Source: Paragorgia papillata (taxonomy: Eukaryota; Cnidaria; Anthozoa; Scleralcyonacea; Coralliidae). From it: a stretch of DNA of 64,000 nucleotides. The position numbers and the translations under genes were made by a program. Position 1 is the first letter of the stretch. Each line of letters starts with the position of its first letter. The notes beneath the pieces were generated by a model. It ran no database searches, was not told the DNA's origin, and was given only the letters and a program-made list of their open reading frames with translations. Positions 11,300-21,250 of the stretch are shown piece after piece. The stretch lies in contig JAWNZC010000470.1 in the NCBI GenBank assembly GCA_035771165.1, forward strand, positions 1 through 64,000, given 5' to 3'.

Positions 11300-12090
11300 T
11301 ATATTTTCTTAAAAACAGTAAATTAGTTCAAATTAGTATATATAAAAATATAGTTTCTTGTAAACCTTTCTCTTCTAAATTCAAAACATTACCCCCTGGT
11401 AAGTAGGTATAATAATAATAATCGTTTATTTCAATTACTTTGCAGCCATAGGCTGAATTACGTAATGTAACATATTTATGAATTAGCTAACAAATTTATA
11501 AGAACTAATAAAATAGAAGGAGGGAAAGTTATAAATTACATTATTAAAATATCTAGTACTCAACGATGAACTATGATCGAGAATTAATTTTAAGAATGTT
11601 TGCTGGAATAAAACTGTTTTTAACGCATGTGTTTCAACGACCAAACTTTTCAATCAGACTTTCTGACGACCGTAAAAATTGCAGTAAGAATCACAAGCAG
11701 CCCGTGTATACGATTCGTCTGATATACAATAATGAATATATTGCCTTGGATATGTCATCAAAAGGAATTAAATTAGTCAAATTGCAATTAAACATAAAAT
11801 ACCCGGCTGCATGGTGTAGTGTTGTTCAGACGAATCGTATACACGGGCTGCCCTGTGTAAATTGGAGTCCCATTTCAAGTGCCAAATTTCCATCAGCCCC
11901 TTCGCGCGACACCCTCCTCCCCTAAAAAGATGCCTGGGTACGAAACATACGCTGCCGTGTGCAGCATCGCTTTTTGAAAATATGCCTATGTAACGAGGTC
12001 TTATTCTGTGATTATCTTTTAATGTCTCTTAACAGGAACAAAAAATCTATTCCTAGTCAGAAATGAGTTTACCGCTTAGCTATCGACCCA
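11300..12090. other. Intronic sequence of peroxidase gene B with a short inverted repeat
   Basis: GCAGCCCGTGTATACGATTC (11697) and GAATCGTATACACGGGCTGC (11833) are exact reverse complements about 115 bp apart, marking another foldback element. No exon was recognised. Confidence 0.4.
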
Positions 12091-12095
12091 CTAGT

Positions 12096-12307
12096 TAGCC
12101 TGGTACCCTGGCCCAGTCAAAGAATATGGGCCAGGTAACCACTAATGTCAATCTCGCGTCATCAGGGCTAAATCCACTTATGTCTTATGACGACTGCAGT
12201 TTTACTCATAGCCACTAAAAACGCGCGAAAATTTAACCAATAGGAAAGCAGAAGTCTTTAGTGGTTATCTGACCCATATTCTTTGATTGGGCCAGGGTAC
12301 CAGGCTA
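12096..12307. mobile_element. Mutator-like palindromic MITE with 9-bp target duplication
   Basis: The ends are TAGCCTGGTACCCTGGCCCA and its exact reverse complement on the right, with further pairing of AAAGAATATGGG with CCCATATTCTTT. Perfect 9-bp direct repeats CCCACTAGT flank it (12087-12095 and 12308-12316). A 9-bp duplication with long inverted ends fits Mutator-like elements. It lies in an intron of peroxidase gene B and shares the TAGCCTG end with the element at 63681-63760. Confidence 0.85.
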
Positions 12308-12319
12308 CCCACTAGTGAG

Positions 12320-12855
12320 TTTACCAGGCTTCATTGCCTCAAGTTAGCGCTAAATACAGGCATTGGAGGTTTGGACTGCATTAATATTTAAATGGCTCCA
12401 TCTTTTCTGGTGTTTTCTAGCTAGACAGTAAACTTGCCAGGAAGTCAGGTTAGCGTATAAGCTAGGTGGTAGACTCTGTTTCTGACTAAGATTAGATTAT
12501 CATAAGATAATCACAGAGGCAGCCATCTTGAATAAGGCGTGGTTACATAAGCAAATTTTAAAAAGCGAGCCCAAAATATTATTCCGCTAGCTGCCAGCTG
12601 CCAGCTGAAGTGTGCAGCTGTAAAACGGCTGCAGTTACAAATTGAGCCCGCGATTATATTGGACACGTATCAGCCAATCAGAGCAAGCAAATTTTACCGG
12701 AAGTAACTTGTGCCATATGATCATAAGGACGTATTATTTATATATGATATTTTTGAGGCTTTTGATTAGATAATTTCAATCGATTATTATCAATAATTCA
12801 TAAGCAAATCATTTTTAAAGTTTCAAAATAATTTTTATTTTCTTAACAGCATATA
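12320..12855. other. Intronic sequence of gene B with no recognised feature
   Basis: It holds short CAGCTG-rich repeats (12590-12625) and a TCTGATTGGCT-type motif. No exon or named element was recognised. Confidence 0.35.
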
Positions 12856-12860
12856 CTTAC

Positions 12861-13013
12861 TTGAGCATCGAGGACCAATCCATCCTGGTCTGCAATAACA
12901 TCTTTTTACAGTTGTCCATTTATATCGCCTATAGTAAGAAAGTGATTGACACTTCCCACCATTTAAACATGTATTCCTTCTACAAGTTGCTTGAGGAAAA
13001 GGTCGAGAAGATC
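12861..13013 (-). CDS. Peroxidase gene B, EGF-like exon 3
   Basis: The acceptor TTTTTGTAG (from 13022 downwards) and donor GTAAGT (12855-12860) bound a 153-bp exon, phase 1 at both ends. The translation holds ATCRRNTCLNGGKCQ, a longer than usual loop with basic and aromatic residues (YYRRYKWTTVKRC), then CYCRPGWIGPRCS. This is the six-cysteine EGF pattern with the C-x-C and G-[WY]-x-G-x-x-C ending. Symmetric phase 1 is typical of shuffled extracellular modules. It should form the third EGF module after the peroxidase domain of a secreted protein. Confidence 0.75.
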
Positions 13014-13125
13014 CTACAAAAAATCACACATCAGAATAAAAAATAATTAAGAAATGGTTCATGGTTTGGCGTGCTCCATCGAGTTATGGATGCAGAAAAT
13101 ATTCCTGTGTAATACTAATGCCACA

Positions 13126-13186
13126 TCATCATCATCATTATCATTATTATTATTATTATCATCATCATCATCATTATTATTATATT
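13126..13186. repeat. (ATC/ATT)n trinucleotide repeat
   Basis: Alternating CATCATCAT and TATTATTAT trinucleotides run uninterrupted for about 60 bases, within an intron of peroxidase gene B. Confidence 0.8.
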
Positions 13187-13670
13187 AACTAAAAATAAGT
13201 GAAATTACCGCATTTATTATGTAATAAATGAATATAATATATCTCCAGAAAACAGTTCTTTTGAAAAATAAAAGGCTTACTATTAGTGGTATTACCGAAA
13301 TTCACATCAAAATCACATGTGAATTAGGTAATGTCACAATAAAAAAGACTTTATTTCAAAATGTGATTTGTCATGCATATTATAAAAAGTCTAATGTAAT
13401 ATAATTTTGATCGTGCAATTAAGGATTTCCAATACTCGTGAGATTTAAAAAATCCAAATTTTAGCTCAAATTTTAGATATCACTCGCATTGTGAATCCTT
13501 AATGGCACTCTCCATCATATGATCACTTAAACTTATCCAGCTTATAAATAATTTATAAAACAAATTAAAAGAAATCAATTTTTAATCTTTTAAATTACAG
13601 TAAAAAAGTTAGTTACGAACTAAATCATTTATAGACTGAAGACGTGTCTTTCTATTTATAAACCACTTAC

Positions 13671-13781
13671 TTTCGCATCTCTTGCCACTGTAACCATAGC
13701 GACAAGAACAAGTATAAGGCTTTCCACGATAGCATTTTGCTCCATGTAAGCAAGGATTTGGATAACACGGATCACGATATT
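13671..13781 (-). CDS. Peroxidase gene B, EGF-like exon 2
   Basis: The exon is 111 bp (37 codons), phase 1 at both ends, with a TTTTGTAG acceptor and a GTAAG donor (13666-13670). It reads YRDPCYPNPCLHGAKCYRGK, PYTCSCRYGYSGKRCE. Six cysteines with the spacing C-x4-C-x5-C...C-x-C-x8-C identify an EGF module. It is nearly identical in DNA to the exon at 14026-14136, so this is an exon duplication in the same gene. Splicing to 14026 upstream and 12861-13013 downstream keeps the frame. Confidence 0.8.
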
Positions 13782-14025
13782 CTACAAAAAAAAATGGTTT
13801 GACATCTATGTTGTACGTTTTATTCAAATTTGAATTTTACATAGCCAAATAGTTGAAAAACAAAGAACAGATTTAGCTTATGCAAATGCTCATTTACTCA
13901 ATTAAGTCAGTGTTTGTTCAAAACATTTAGGGTTCCATGCAGAAACCAACACAAAGTGATGTAAGGCCGACCAGTAAGGTTGGTATTCATAAATTGTATA
14001 CAATGCTATTTTAACTTCATCTTAC

Positions 14026-14136
14026 TTTCGCATCTCTTCCCACTATAACCAGAGCGACAAAAACAAGTATAAGGCTTTCCACGATAGCATTTTGCTCCAT
14101 GTAAGCAAGGATTTGGATAACACGGATCACGATACT
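14026..14136 (-). CDS. Peroxidase gene B, EGF-like exon 1
   Basis: The exon is 111 bp, phase 1 at both ends, with acceptor TTTTTTAG and donor GTAAG (14021-14025). It encodes the same EGF module as 13671-13781, with changes S to F and Y to S around the fourth and fifth cysteines (TCFCRSGYSG). All six cysteines are kept. It is the first EGF module after the peroxidase domain (exon 15285-16404, which also leaves in phase 1). Loss or gain of one copy would leave the frame intact. Confidence 0.8.
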
Positions 14137-14186
14137 CTAAAAAAGAATAAAAAATTAAGGGCATTTATACAATATCATGAATTCTG

Positions 14187-14600
14187 TGTGCATTTTCATT
14201 TGTTGTTGACTGGGATCTATTAAAGAACATACACAGATGGCGTCAAATCTTCGTCAGATCACGTCAGCAGTTTTATTTTTATTTTTCTATGCCCCAAAAA
14301 TCTTTCAATAAACCACTTGAATTTTTATTGTATAAAACAAATAGATTACATTTTTCGTGTGTGTGTGTGTGTGTGTGTGTGTGTTTAACAAATACTGAGT
14401 TTCCATTTTGCCATTGTCTGTTCAGTTAAGATGCACAGATGACGCCGTCACAACGTAGTCGAGTACAAAAATGTAAAGGATGAAGAAGGAAAAAAGCAAG
14501 TCAGCTGACGTGATCTGACGTGTCCACGTGTCTGTCCTCTAATAGATCATGGCCAACAACCAATGAAAAATACGCATAGCAACCAGGGTATTGTATAACT
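14187..14600. mobile_element. Foldback MITE, GTATTTTTCATTGGTTGTTGG / CCAACAACCAATG type, with a (GT)n tract
   Basis: The outer halves pair: CATTTTCATTTGTTGTTGAC...GTCAGATCACGTCAG on the left, GTCAGCTGACGTGATCTGACG...GCATAGCAACCAGGGTAT on the right. A (GT)n tract lies at about 14358-14384. A better preserved relative lies at 26822-27190. Confidence 0.55.
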
Positions 14601-14639
14601 GAATTATAATAGATCATACAAGATATAGTCACTCGAGTT

Positions 14640-14975
14640 CAGGGACGTAGCCAGGGGGGGGGCTTTGATATAAAACAACAGACATGTAACTACAAAACTG
14701 ATGCAATATGAATTGTGTCAGGAAATAAACTGTAAACAGTGTATTCAATGAGTGTATGCATTTTGAGTATCTATGTGACGTTTTCGTGTTTTGAGTATTT
14801 TATATGACGTTTTTTAACCTTTAGAGTCTGTAAAATCTTCCTCCAAAAAGCCAGGAAATGGCATTTCAGCGACTCTCGATTTCAAGATTTCCCGGGGGAG
14901 CATGCCCCCGGACCCCCCTAAAAATTTACTTTCATTTCGGCTCCCCCCCCTTTCAAAATCCTGGCTACGTCCCTG
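14640..14975. mobile_element. hAT-like MITE with perfect 8-bp target duplication
   Basis: The inverted ends are CAGGGACGTAGCCAGG and CCTGGCTACGTCCCTG. Direct repeats CTCGAGTT flank it (14632-14639 and 14976-14983). The interior has C/G runs and no ORF. An 8-bp duplication and a CAGGG start fit hAT. The same family is cut by the window start (1-95). Confidence 0.88.
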
Positions 14976-15284
14976 CTCGAGTTCGTCTCATGTTGTACTT
15001 TTTTGTTCTTAACACGTGATGTCATCTGTGATCTATTACAGTACACACACACAAAAAATTTAATCTATTTTATAAAGTGTGGTTCTTATAGTCTTCTGCA
15101 TAGACCTGAGTGGCTTGATAAATTTTTTCTTATTTCTCTATTTCATTTTAAAGAACCAGTAATTAAACCACAGAGAATCCCTGGTAATTTACCAGGTCTT
15201 TAAAAGTAAAACACGTTTTACTTCACAATAAATTAGACTGAAGAAAATTTAGAATAAACATAACAAAAATTGTAAATAACTGAC

Positions 15285-16404
15285 CTTTCCACGCGGAGAG
15301 ATCAATTCCAGGAATTCCACTACACTCTACTCGTCGATTCTTGATACTCCCCGCCAAAAATGCATTTCTTTGCACAGAAACAATGGTTTGCAAATTATCA
15401 CACAGAATACGTGATAAAGTTGTTTTCTGAATTTCGTAAACTTGGGCTTGTGTAAACACTCCAGGTCTTAGATAGAAAAAGCTATCACCATCTCTGATTC
15501 TCCTCAGTTGTTCTCGAATGATACAACCAAATGTTGCGCCAACAATACCACCATTTGCTGGAGCTTCTGCTAAACCTGCTGGCCATAAATCTGTTACTTC
15601 AGGATTGTCATTATATAGTTTGGCTAAAATTTCTCTATTACGTCTGCTTGGAATTTCTTTGCGTGTATCTTTGAAGCTTGTGGCATTTTTAAATCCACAG
15701 AAACGTCTGAAAGCGTTATAACCAGGTAAAGCCATGGTCTCTACCTCTTTGAATGTTCAATGCAGCTAAGTTTAGACCAGGAGAATTTGGACGTTCAAAC
15801 AAATTATTTAACAATGCTGATGCAAGCTTGCGATCTACAGTTTCTGATGCATTACCAAGCAACCCAAGCAATAGAGGGTCTATTCCAAACTGCCTAATGA
15901 AAGTATTGTTGAAAAATAAAAACCGCAATGGCAAAGGGTCCCCAGTCGGATCAAAATTGGCGTCCAGGCGATCAAATGTTGGTCTGATGGTACTGTGTCC
16001 AAATCTATATGCAGCAGTTGCAAAAGAGTTCACAATATCAGGATTGACAGTTGGGTTATACCCTCGGTATTTGGGAAGAGTGTTTCCAATAATAATAGGA
16101 AGATAATCATCATAAGTGATTTTTTGCAAAACTGCCCCAACAATTCTTCTTGATTCTTGGTAAGTCCTCTCGCCATTCCATTGTGGGTTAATTTTTCTCA
16201 AAGCTCGAGCCAATCTGTTATGTTCTCGGACAAACAAGGTATGCACAGTGGCAAGGACTTGTTGTTCACTTGATCTAGAATCACCAGCTAAGAAACAACC
16301 TCCAAGATTCAAACAAAAGCTGTTGGGAGCCACTAGTTCTGAATTATCTGGTGGAAGGAGAACACCATTTACGTCTGGTTGTACTCTTAGTAATCCTTGA
16401 TCAT
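15285..16404 (-). CDS. Peroxidase gene B, main catalytic exon (animal haem peroxidase)
   Basis: This exon encodes the core of the animal haem peroxidase fold, the enzyme that uses H2O2 to oxidise halides or tyrosines, here predicted extracellular. The acceptor TTCTTAATAG and donor GTCAGT (15279-15284) fit. Order: DQGLLRVQPD; NSFCLNLGGCFLAGDSRSSE, whose R and E match the catalytic Arg and haem-ester Glu of the myeloperoxidase family, with Gln after Glu as in peroxidasins; VHTLFVREHNRLA; YRFGHSTIRP, which holds the proximal His; NIQRGRDHG and LPGYNAFRRFCG. An extra base in the TTT run at 15728-15730 (AAA on plus) breaks the frame between RGRDHG and LPGYN. Removing it in thought makes the exon 1119 bp and restores phase 1 to phase 1. 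Either an assembly error or a recent lesion. The family is certain; activity is not. Confidence 0.92.
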
Positions 16405-16429
16405 CTATTAAGAAAAAACCAATCACGAT

Positions 16430-17355
16430 TAAGACAAATATTGTTATTGTTCTTAGAATGCATGCAGATACTCCAAATCCACTTTATTCATAACTGAACA
16501 ATTAGGTTTAAAGATAAAACAGAGATATAGAAACACGAGGCACCCTTATCTGATTGTGATGGAGGAATTTGTGTGGTGTAGTATGTGTAGGTAGTTGAAA
16601 CATAACATCACATAACATTTACTTTCTTTTTCTTCGCTATACTTTATGACAAGAAAGAGAAAAATAATTCTTAGACTTTGCTTGTCATTTTTTATTGGAA
16701 CATGAGTCCGACGCCAAATTTTATTTATTAACACTGAAAAAATCAGTCTTCAAATAGTTAATTTGCAAGTGAAATGAACGGAAAGTCATTTGTGTCAACG
16801 GGAAGTGTTTCCACTCTTTTCCAGAAAATACAATGACAATATTAATCATAACTATTACTATAATCAGCTGTTGCTATGTCAATATAATCAGTCTTTAAGA
16901 ATGCCTGACCAACAAATAAATTCCTAACGCATGCAGCCAGGTGATGAATCAAATATAATCTCGTGGTGCTCGGGCTTAAAACTTTTTGTGAACGAGTTAG
17001 AAAAAGTGTTGGGGACGTGATGCATTAGGACAGAGTATATAGTAACGTCAAACTCTGTCTAATGTGCTGAGTGATAACTAGAATGAAAAACAACAGCGGA
17101 GAAGTTAGTGTAAAAATCTTCTGATAAATAGATCCCAGTCTGATAAAAGCCATTTTGCTTTGAAGGAGATGCTTCGATCTGTTTTTGACACTAATAACGG
17201 TTCTTAGCGAAATAATCATGCCAAATTGAGATTTTGACTTTTGTGTAGATTTGTAGTATGTTCTAAAATGGTATCTTCCAAAATGTATATATTGTTGCAC
17301 AATTATTGCTTGGTATATGCAAACTGACGAAGTATCATATGAGATTTTTGGGACT
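16430..17355. other. Intron of peroxidase gene B, no further feature recognised
   Basis: AT-rich. Minus-strand open frames at 16546-16734 and 17025-17300 have no splice-phase or motif support. Confidence 0.4.
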
Positions 17356-17374
17356 ATTAATAATCATAATAACA

Positions 17375-17424
17375 ATAATAATAATAATAATAATAATATA
17401 ATAATAATAATAATAATAATAATA
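17375..17424. repeat. (AAT)n trinucleotide repeat
   Basis: An almost pure AAT/ATA repeat of about 50 bases in an intron. It is followed by diverged AATTTTNNAGAAATTT-like tandem motifs to about 17690. Confidence 0.85.
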
Positions 17425-17758
17425 GAAGCTTTAATCAAACTCACTATACGATTAAAATTGAAAAAAATTTAAATTAATTTTAAATCTATATTGAGGACTT
17501 TTTAAAGATTTTAAAGAATCTTCCGGGGATTTCAAAGAATTTCTAAAAAATTTAGGAATTTCTATAGATTTTCAACAATTTCGAGAAATTTTTAAAATTT
17601 GTTTCTTATTTTCAGAAATTTTGGGGAATTACTATCTGCAGAGATTTTCGGATATTTTAAGAATTTTTAGCGAGATTTACGAGATTTTTGGTAGTGATAC
17701 ATACCTCGTGCAAATATTATAGTTGAGAGTTTTTTTAAAAACTAAAACTGACACTTAC

Positions 17759-17982
17759 TTGTTAAATCTCTCAGTTCTTTTGCCAATATATCTGTTGATC
17801 CGTACACTTGAGATCCATCAATAAATGCTGTATTGACATTAATCTGTTGCCGTACCGTGATACCGCGTCCATTTCTCACTTGGCATTCCGCGGCTGATCT
17901 GGCAAAACGAATGCACTCGAAATTTGGGATTGGTAAAATAGTGAAGCAAGGTGGAGCAAAATCTTCACGGGATCCATCACAT
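17759..17982 (-). CDS. Peroxidase gene B, second peroxidase-domain exon
   Basis: The acceptor (TTTTGCAG, 17983-17990) and donor (GTAAGT, 17753-17758) bound 224 bp, phase 2 in and phase 1 out, matching the neighbours on both sides without correction. It reads CDGSREDFAPPCFTILPIPN, RSAAECQVRNGRGITVRQQI, then NVNTAFIDGSQVYGSTDIL. The motif TA-[FY]-[IL]-DGS-x-VYG is diagnostic for animal haem peroxidases and precedes the catalytic-arginine segment in the next exon. The reading is intact. Confidence 0.92.
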
Positions 17983-18439
17983 CTGCAAAAACATTAATTG
18001 TGTAAATCATGAATAAATACTATAGTACTAATAGTAATACTATATAGTGTAAAAAATAATATACTGTAGTATACACTGTAATATTGTGTGCACTAATTAC
18101 ATCATGTCGTCATAAAAAGTGCGTGTAAAATACGGTCTTGTTGATTTTTTGTAATATAGTTTGCTTTTGGGTCACGTTCTCGACTTTATACGAGAAGAAT
18201 ACACTTGATTCTACAGCACAACTGAGCCAAATGCGTCCATCACTATGGCGTACAACGAAATAGGTACTACAGTATACTATAATTGTTAACACATTAACAC
18301 CTTAAACGTAAATTATTTCATATTAACAATCGAACGATTTGGGGTGATATGGTTACTCGGTTGTGCCGTCTAAAAACATGCAAACTAACCGTATTCCAAC
18401 TAACAGTAACAGTTTTCAGGCAAGCAAACTGAAGCTAAA

Positions 18440-18700
18440 AATCGGGTATAGACATTAAGGCGTGCGGGCGAGAGAGCTGGTCCACCCACGATCGGAAATC
18501 GCATAGAAAATCGGCCACTTTCATGGGGTAGTTCGCAGTCCACGTGCGTGCTGGCTCAAGTGAGTTGTCGGCCGTGTATTGATGACGTTTACACGCATGC
18601 GTAGCTAATACGGGTCAGCACATATTTTCGCGAGCCTCGACAGCCGCCATTTCCGATCGTGTTTACCCGCGCGCTTTTGCCTGCTTTGCCTAGCGTACAT
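18440..18700. mobile_element. GC-richer palindromic insert in a peroxidase gene B intron
   Basis: CCACGATCGGAAAT (about 18486) and ATTTCCGATCGTG (about 18650) are inverted around a segment much richer in GC than its surroundings, with CGCGCG and ACGCATGCG motifs. It is probably a MITE; no target duplication was found. Confidence 0.4.
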
Positions 18701-18750
18701 AATATGCCTCTGCAGAGGAAGAGCTGGTATATACTTTCGTCTCTACTTAC

Positions 18751-19195
18751 GGTACTTCCTGACAATTGTCGGAGCTCTCGCTTTCAGGCGTAAGATCAAG
18801 ATCATGGTCGAGCCATTGTCCCCACTGCATGACGGCATGAGAGAAAATATTGTTATTACTTGGCTGATCTTGTTCCTTTATAAAGTCTCGTGCCACTTTC
18901 AAAAGGAGAGGGAACATCAGGGGCAAGTGGTTGATCAGGGAACCCGATGGGATCGTTGAGACCTTGGGCATCAAAATATCGTGCTGGAACTAATCGATTG
19001 AAAGCATTTGGAGCGGAACCAAATAATGGATTTTGAATATTGTTGCATGTGCCATCAATAGTGCGAAATTTGGCTTTTATTTGGACATTTTATCCTGTCA
19101 TCTTCTTTGCATCTAGCATCTTTACTCAGTTGTTTTAATGCCAATCTCGAAAATAAAGAGTTTAAAAAACCAAATACGAAACTCAAGTTTGGATT
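18751..19195 (-). CDS. Peroxidase gene B, first peroxidase-domain exon (distal histidine)
   Basis: The acceptor TTTTTACCAG (from 19205 downwards) and donor GTAAGT (18745-18750) fit. The exon reads ALKQLSKDARCKEDDRIKCP, KFRTIDGTCNNIQNPLFGS, RLVPARYFDAQGLNDPIGF, then FSHAVMQWGQWLDHDLDLTP. QWGQ-x-x-DHD carries the distal haem histidine. The frame changes three times, each at a short homopolymer (plus coordinates 19164-19169, 19075-19078, 18901-18904). One base fewer at each gives 442 bp and the exact phase 1 to phase 2 junction needed by both neighbours. An ATG within 18974 would give only a broken fragment and is not the real start. The domain assignment is firm; whether the lesions are biological is open. 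Confidence 0.88.
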
Positions 19196-19369
19196 CTGGT
19201 AAAAAAGTAAAAAGAAAGGAAATTAGTCCACTGTAAATCAACTATCGTTTCTGATGTTGTTCATGCCTTTTTCCTAATATCTTTCCCAACTGCTGAGAGA
19301 GAAAAGAAGTTATGCAGCATTTGTGTTTCAAACGCGTGGGGTGGAGTAGAATGGAGTCGGTGTAGAGTA

Positions 19370-19486
19370 GAGTAGAGTAGAGTAGAGTAGAGTAGAGTAG
19401 AGTAGAGTAGAGTGGAGTGGAGTGGAGTGGAGTGGAGTGGAGTGGAGTGGAGTTGAGTGGAGTGGAGTGGAGTGGAGTGGAGTGGA
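19370..19486. repeat. Pentanucleotide array (AGTAG)n then (AGTGG)n
   Basis: About ten AGTAG units change abruptly to about thirteen AGTGG units, one of them AGTTG. The two blocks differ by one transition, so one block was probably amplified from a mutated unit. The array lies in an intron of peroxidase gene B. Confidence 0.9.
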
Positions 19487-19875
19487 GGAAATGATTTGCG
19501 CAGACAAAAGGCGAATTACACATTAGAGTGCCTTTGTTCTGGGAGATGATTAACCCAGCATGCATTTAACCCTAGTTATATCAGTGACCAGTTTAAATTA
19601 GAATGAAAATTTTGGTATTTATCGGGTTCGTGAGTAAATTACATTTTGTTACTTTATATTAATTATATCTAGATGATGGTGATTCATTTCTAGAAATGAG
19701 TGTTCGATATGGTAATTTGGTACGTGTGATCGGGAGTCATTCCACTCTAAAAAGTTATTCCCCGGGGGGTCATTCGTCTCTACGACACTACTTTTTAAAA
19801 GGTGTTTATATAGAGTGGCCCCAGTCTTACTATACTCATGTTAAAGTAAATACTATGATCAAATTGAACTCTTAC

Positions 19876-20431
19876 CCGCTTTGGAGACATAACGTTTTAT
19901 TATCTCGTTGGTCGCAAGTTTTAATCCTTTCGCACTTTTGATTGACGAGAAGGCGTCTTCGGATCCATGAGGGTCAACTCCTGGAGCTATTATTCTCAGG
20001 AATCTATGAAGGGAATTAGCTGTACTTCCGTTTCTTGAAAATGTATCACTTTTCTTGACAACACCAGCACGCAACTGTTCACCAGCTTTCCTTAGAATGG
20101 CGTCTCCAAAATTTAATGGAAATATTATTAGATCGACTCTAATTATTGATTCATGTCGATATCTATAATGTTGATAGTATTTAGGCCAAAACCATTGTCT
20201 AACAGCTATCTTTATGCTTAATCTTTGGATGCCACCGTCATATTTGCTTTTATGTCGATGAACAAACGTTCTTTTTAATATCAAAAGACCGGAAATTTTG
20301 TCAACAGCAACGAAAGGTTGATAATTTAGAAGTTGAAATGTTTGTTTTCCGTATTCATTTGGTCCTTTAACCTTACCAAAAGGACCTGGTTTTGCATCTT
20401 CTGTGAATACAAAACGTGTACTTCAAAGCTT
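19876..20431 (-). CDS. Peroxidase gene B, cadherin-like exon
   Basis: The acceptor ATATTAGCCCCAG (from 20444 downwards) and donor GTAAGAG (near 19870-19875) bound 556 bp. It reads ALKYTF, then TEDAKPGPFGKVKGPNEYGK, FVAVDKISGLLILKRTF, RLSIKIAV. The order P-G-x-x-G-x-V...f-x-v-D-x-x-s-G-x-[IL] is cadherin-like, but the usual calcium-binding residues are not evident. LHRFLRIIAPGVDPHGSEDA follows. One extra base in the TTTT run (20411-20414, AAAA on plus) shifts the frame between KYTF and VFTEDAK. Without it the exon is 555 bp, phase 1 to phase 1, as in gene A exon 2. The N-terminal placement before a peroxidase domain is inferred from order, phase and the parallel in gene A. Confidence 0.6.
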
Positions 20432-20692
20432 CTGGGGCTAATATAAAAAATAAAGAAATAAACTTATCAAATTCATTAATAATTCATGACGAAAATTCAA
20501 AAGAAATGAATGTTTAATCAGCATCTTTAAACACGGATAAAACATTGATTAATAAAACATCAATGTTTTATCAAAGTTAATACGCACTAGTGGCTCAAAT
20601 TCAGCGTTTTATGAGTTAAAATGATCTTATTTAACCTTTTTCTACGACTCTTAAACAAAGTGTTCATCATTTACACTTACAATTTGATAAGT

Positions 20693-20795
20693 AAGTTAAA
20701 ATATTCGCGTCCGATCTTTATGGGCATCTACAATGGCTCGCCTTCGGCTCGCCATTGTAAATGCCCATAAAGATCGGCCGCTCATATTTTAACTA
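20693..20795. mobile_element. Small palindromic MITE
   Basis: GTTAAAATAT...CGATCTTTATGGGCAT...ACAATGGCTCGCC pairs with GGCTCGCCATTGTAAATGCCC and TATTTTAAC around a loop of only a few bases. A compact element of about 100 bp, just upstream of the cadherin-like exon. Confidence 0.65.
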
Positions 20796-20829
20796 TTACA
20801 TAAAGTTTTCTTTGTATAATTAATTTTAC

Positions 20830-20873
20830 CCAGTGCGCCCATGAGTAGTCACTTCAGGAGCTCCAGTTCCGTC
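20830..20873 (-). CDS. Possible small exon upstream of the cadherin-like exon of gene B
   Basis: A TATGCAG acceptor and GTAAAA donor (20824-20829) bound 44 bases that read DGTGAPEVTTHGRTG in one frame. It would join 19876-20431 in phase only if one base of the GGG run were extra, as elsewhere in this gene. It also resembles the short exon at 11237-11259 (GACGG...ACTGGAGC), so it could instead be the last exon of a further paralogue upstream. Confidence 0.25.
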
Positions 20874-21014
20874 CTGCATAATCAATTTGAATTAATTATT
20901 TATATGTATCTATTAACTATAATTAAAGAAGCAGTAAGACGTAAAAATTGTCTATCTCAATTTATACAATAGAGCGTTTTCACTCACGTGATCGGTGGCC
21001 CCATGGGGGTGGTG

Positions 21015-21250
21015 CACTGATCTCAAATAATATACTCATTATACTGGATAGAGCATCCGGTGTTCGCAGTGAAGTCGGAATAGATTAGCGGCGACCATTT
21101 CCGGTGGGACCCACTTGGGTCCACTGATCTCAAATAATATACTCATTATACTGGATAGAGCATCTATTGGTTCGCGCCTTGCAAAAATTGAAGTCGGAAG
21201 TGAGGCTAAAAATCTCGCTGGCAGCCATATCCGGTGGGACCCACTTCGTA
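21015..21250. repeat. Two tandem copies of the terminal unit at the left end of the palindromic element
   Basis: CACTGATCTCAAATAATATA begins at 21015 and again at 21119. The first copy is nearly identical over 99 bp to the loop at 24206-24304. The second diverges after GGATAGAGCATC but still ends CCGGTGGGACCCACTT. Confidence 0.85.

Noticed and set aside
19242..19565. 107-codon minus frame with Ser-Thr-Pro-Leu-His repeats
   Set aside because: It is only the translation of the AGTAG/AGTGG pentanucleotide array.
20391..20405. Splice acceptor TTCACAG at 20401 as the start of the cadherin-like exon
   Set aside because: The coding similarity to gene A (KYTF...G-x-V-x) extends upstream, and using the acceptor at 20432-20433 gives agreement of phase after one homopolymer correction.
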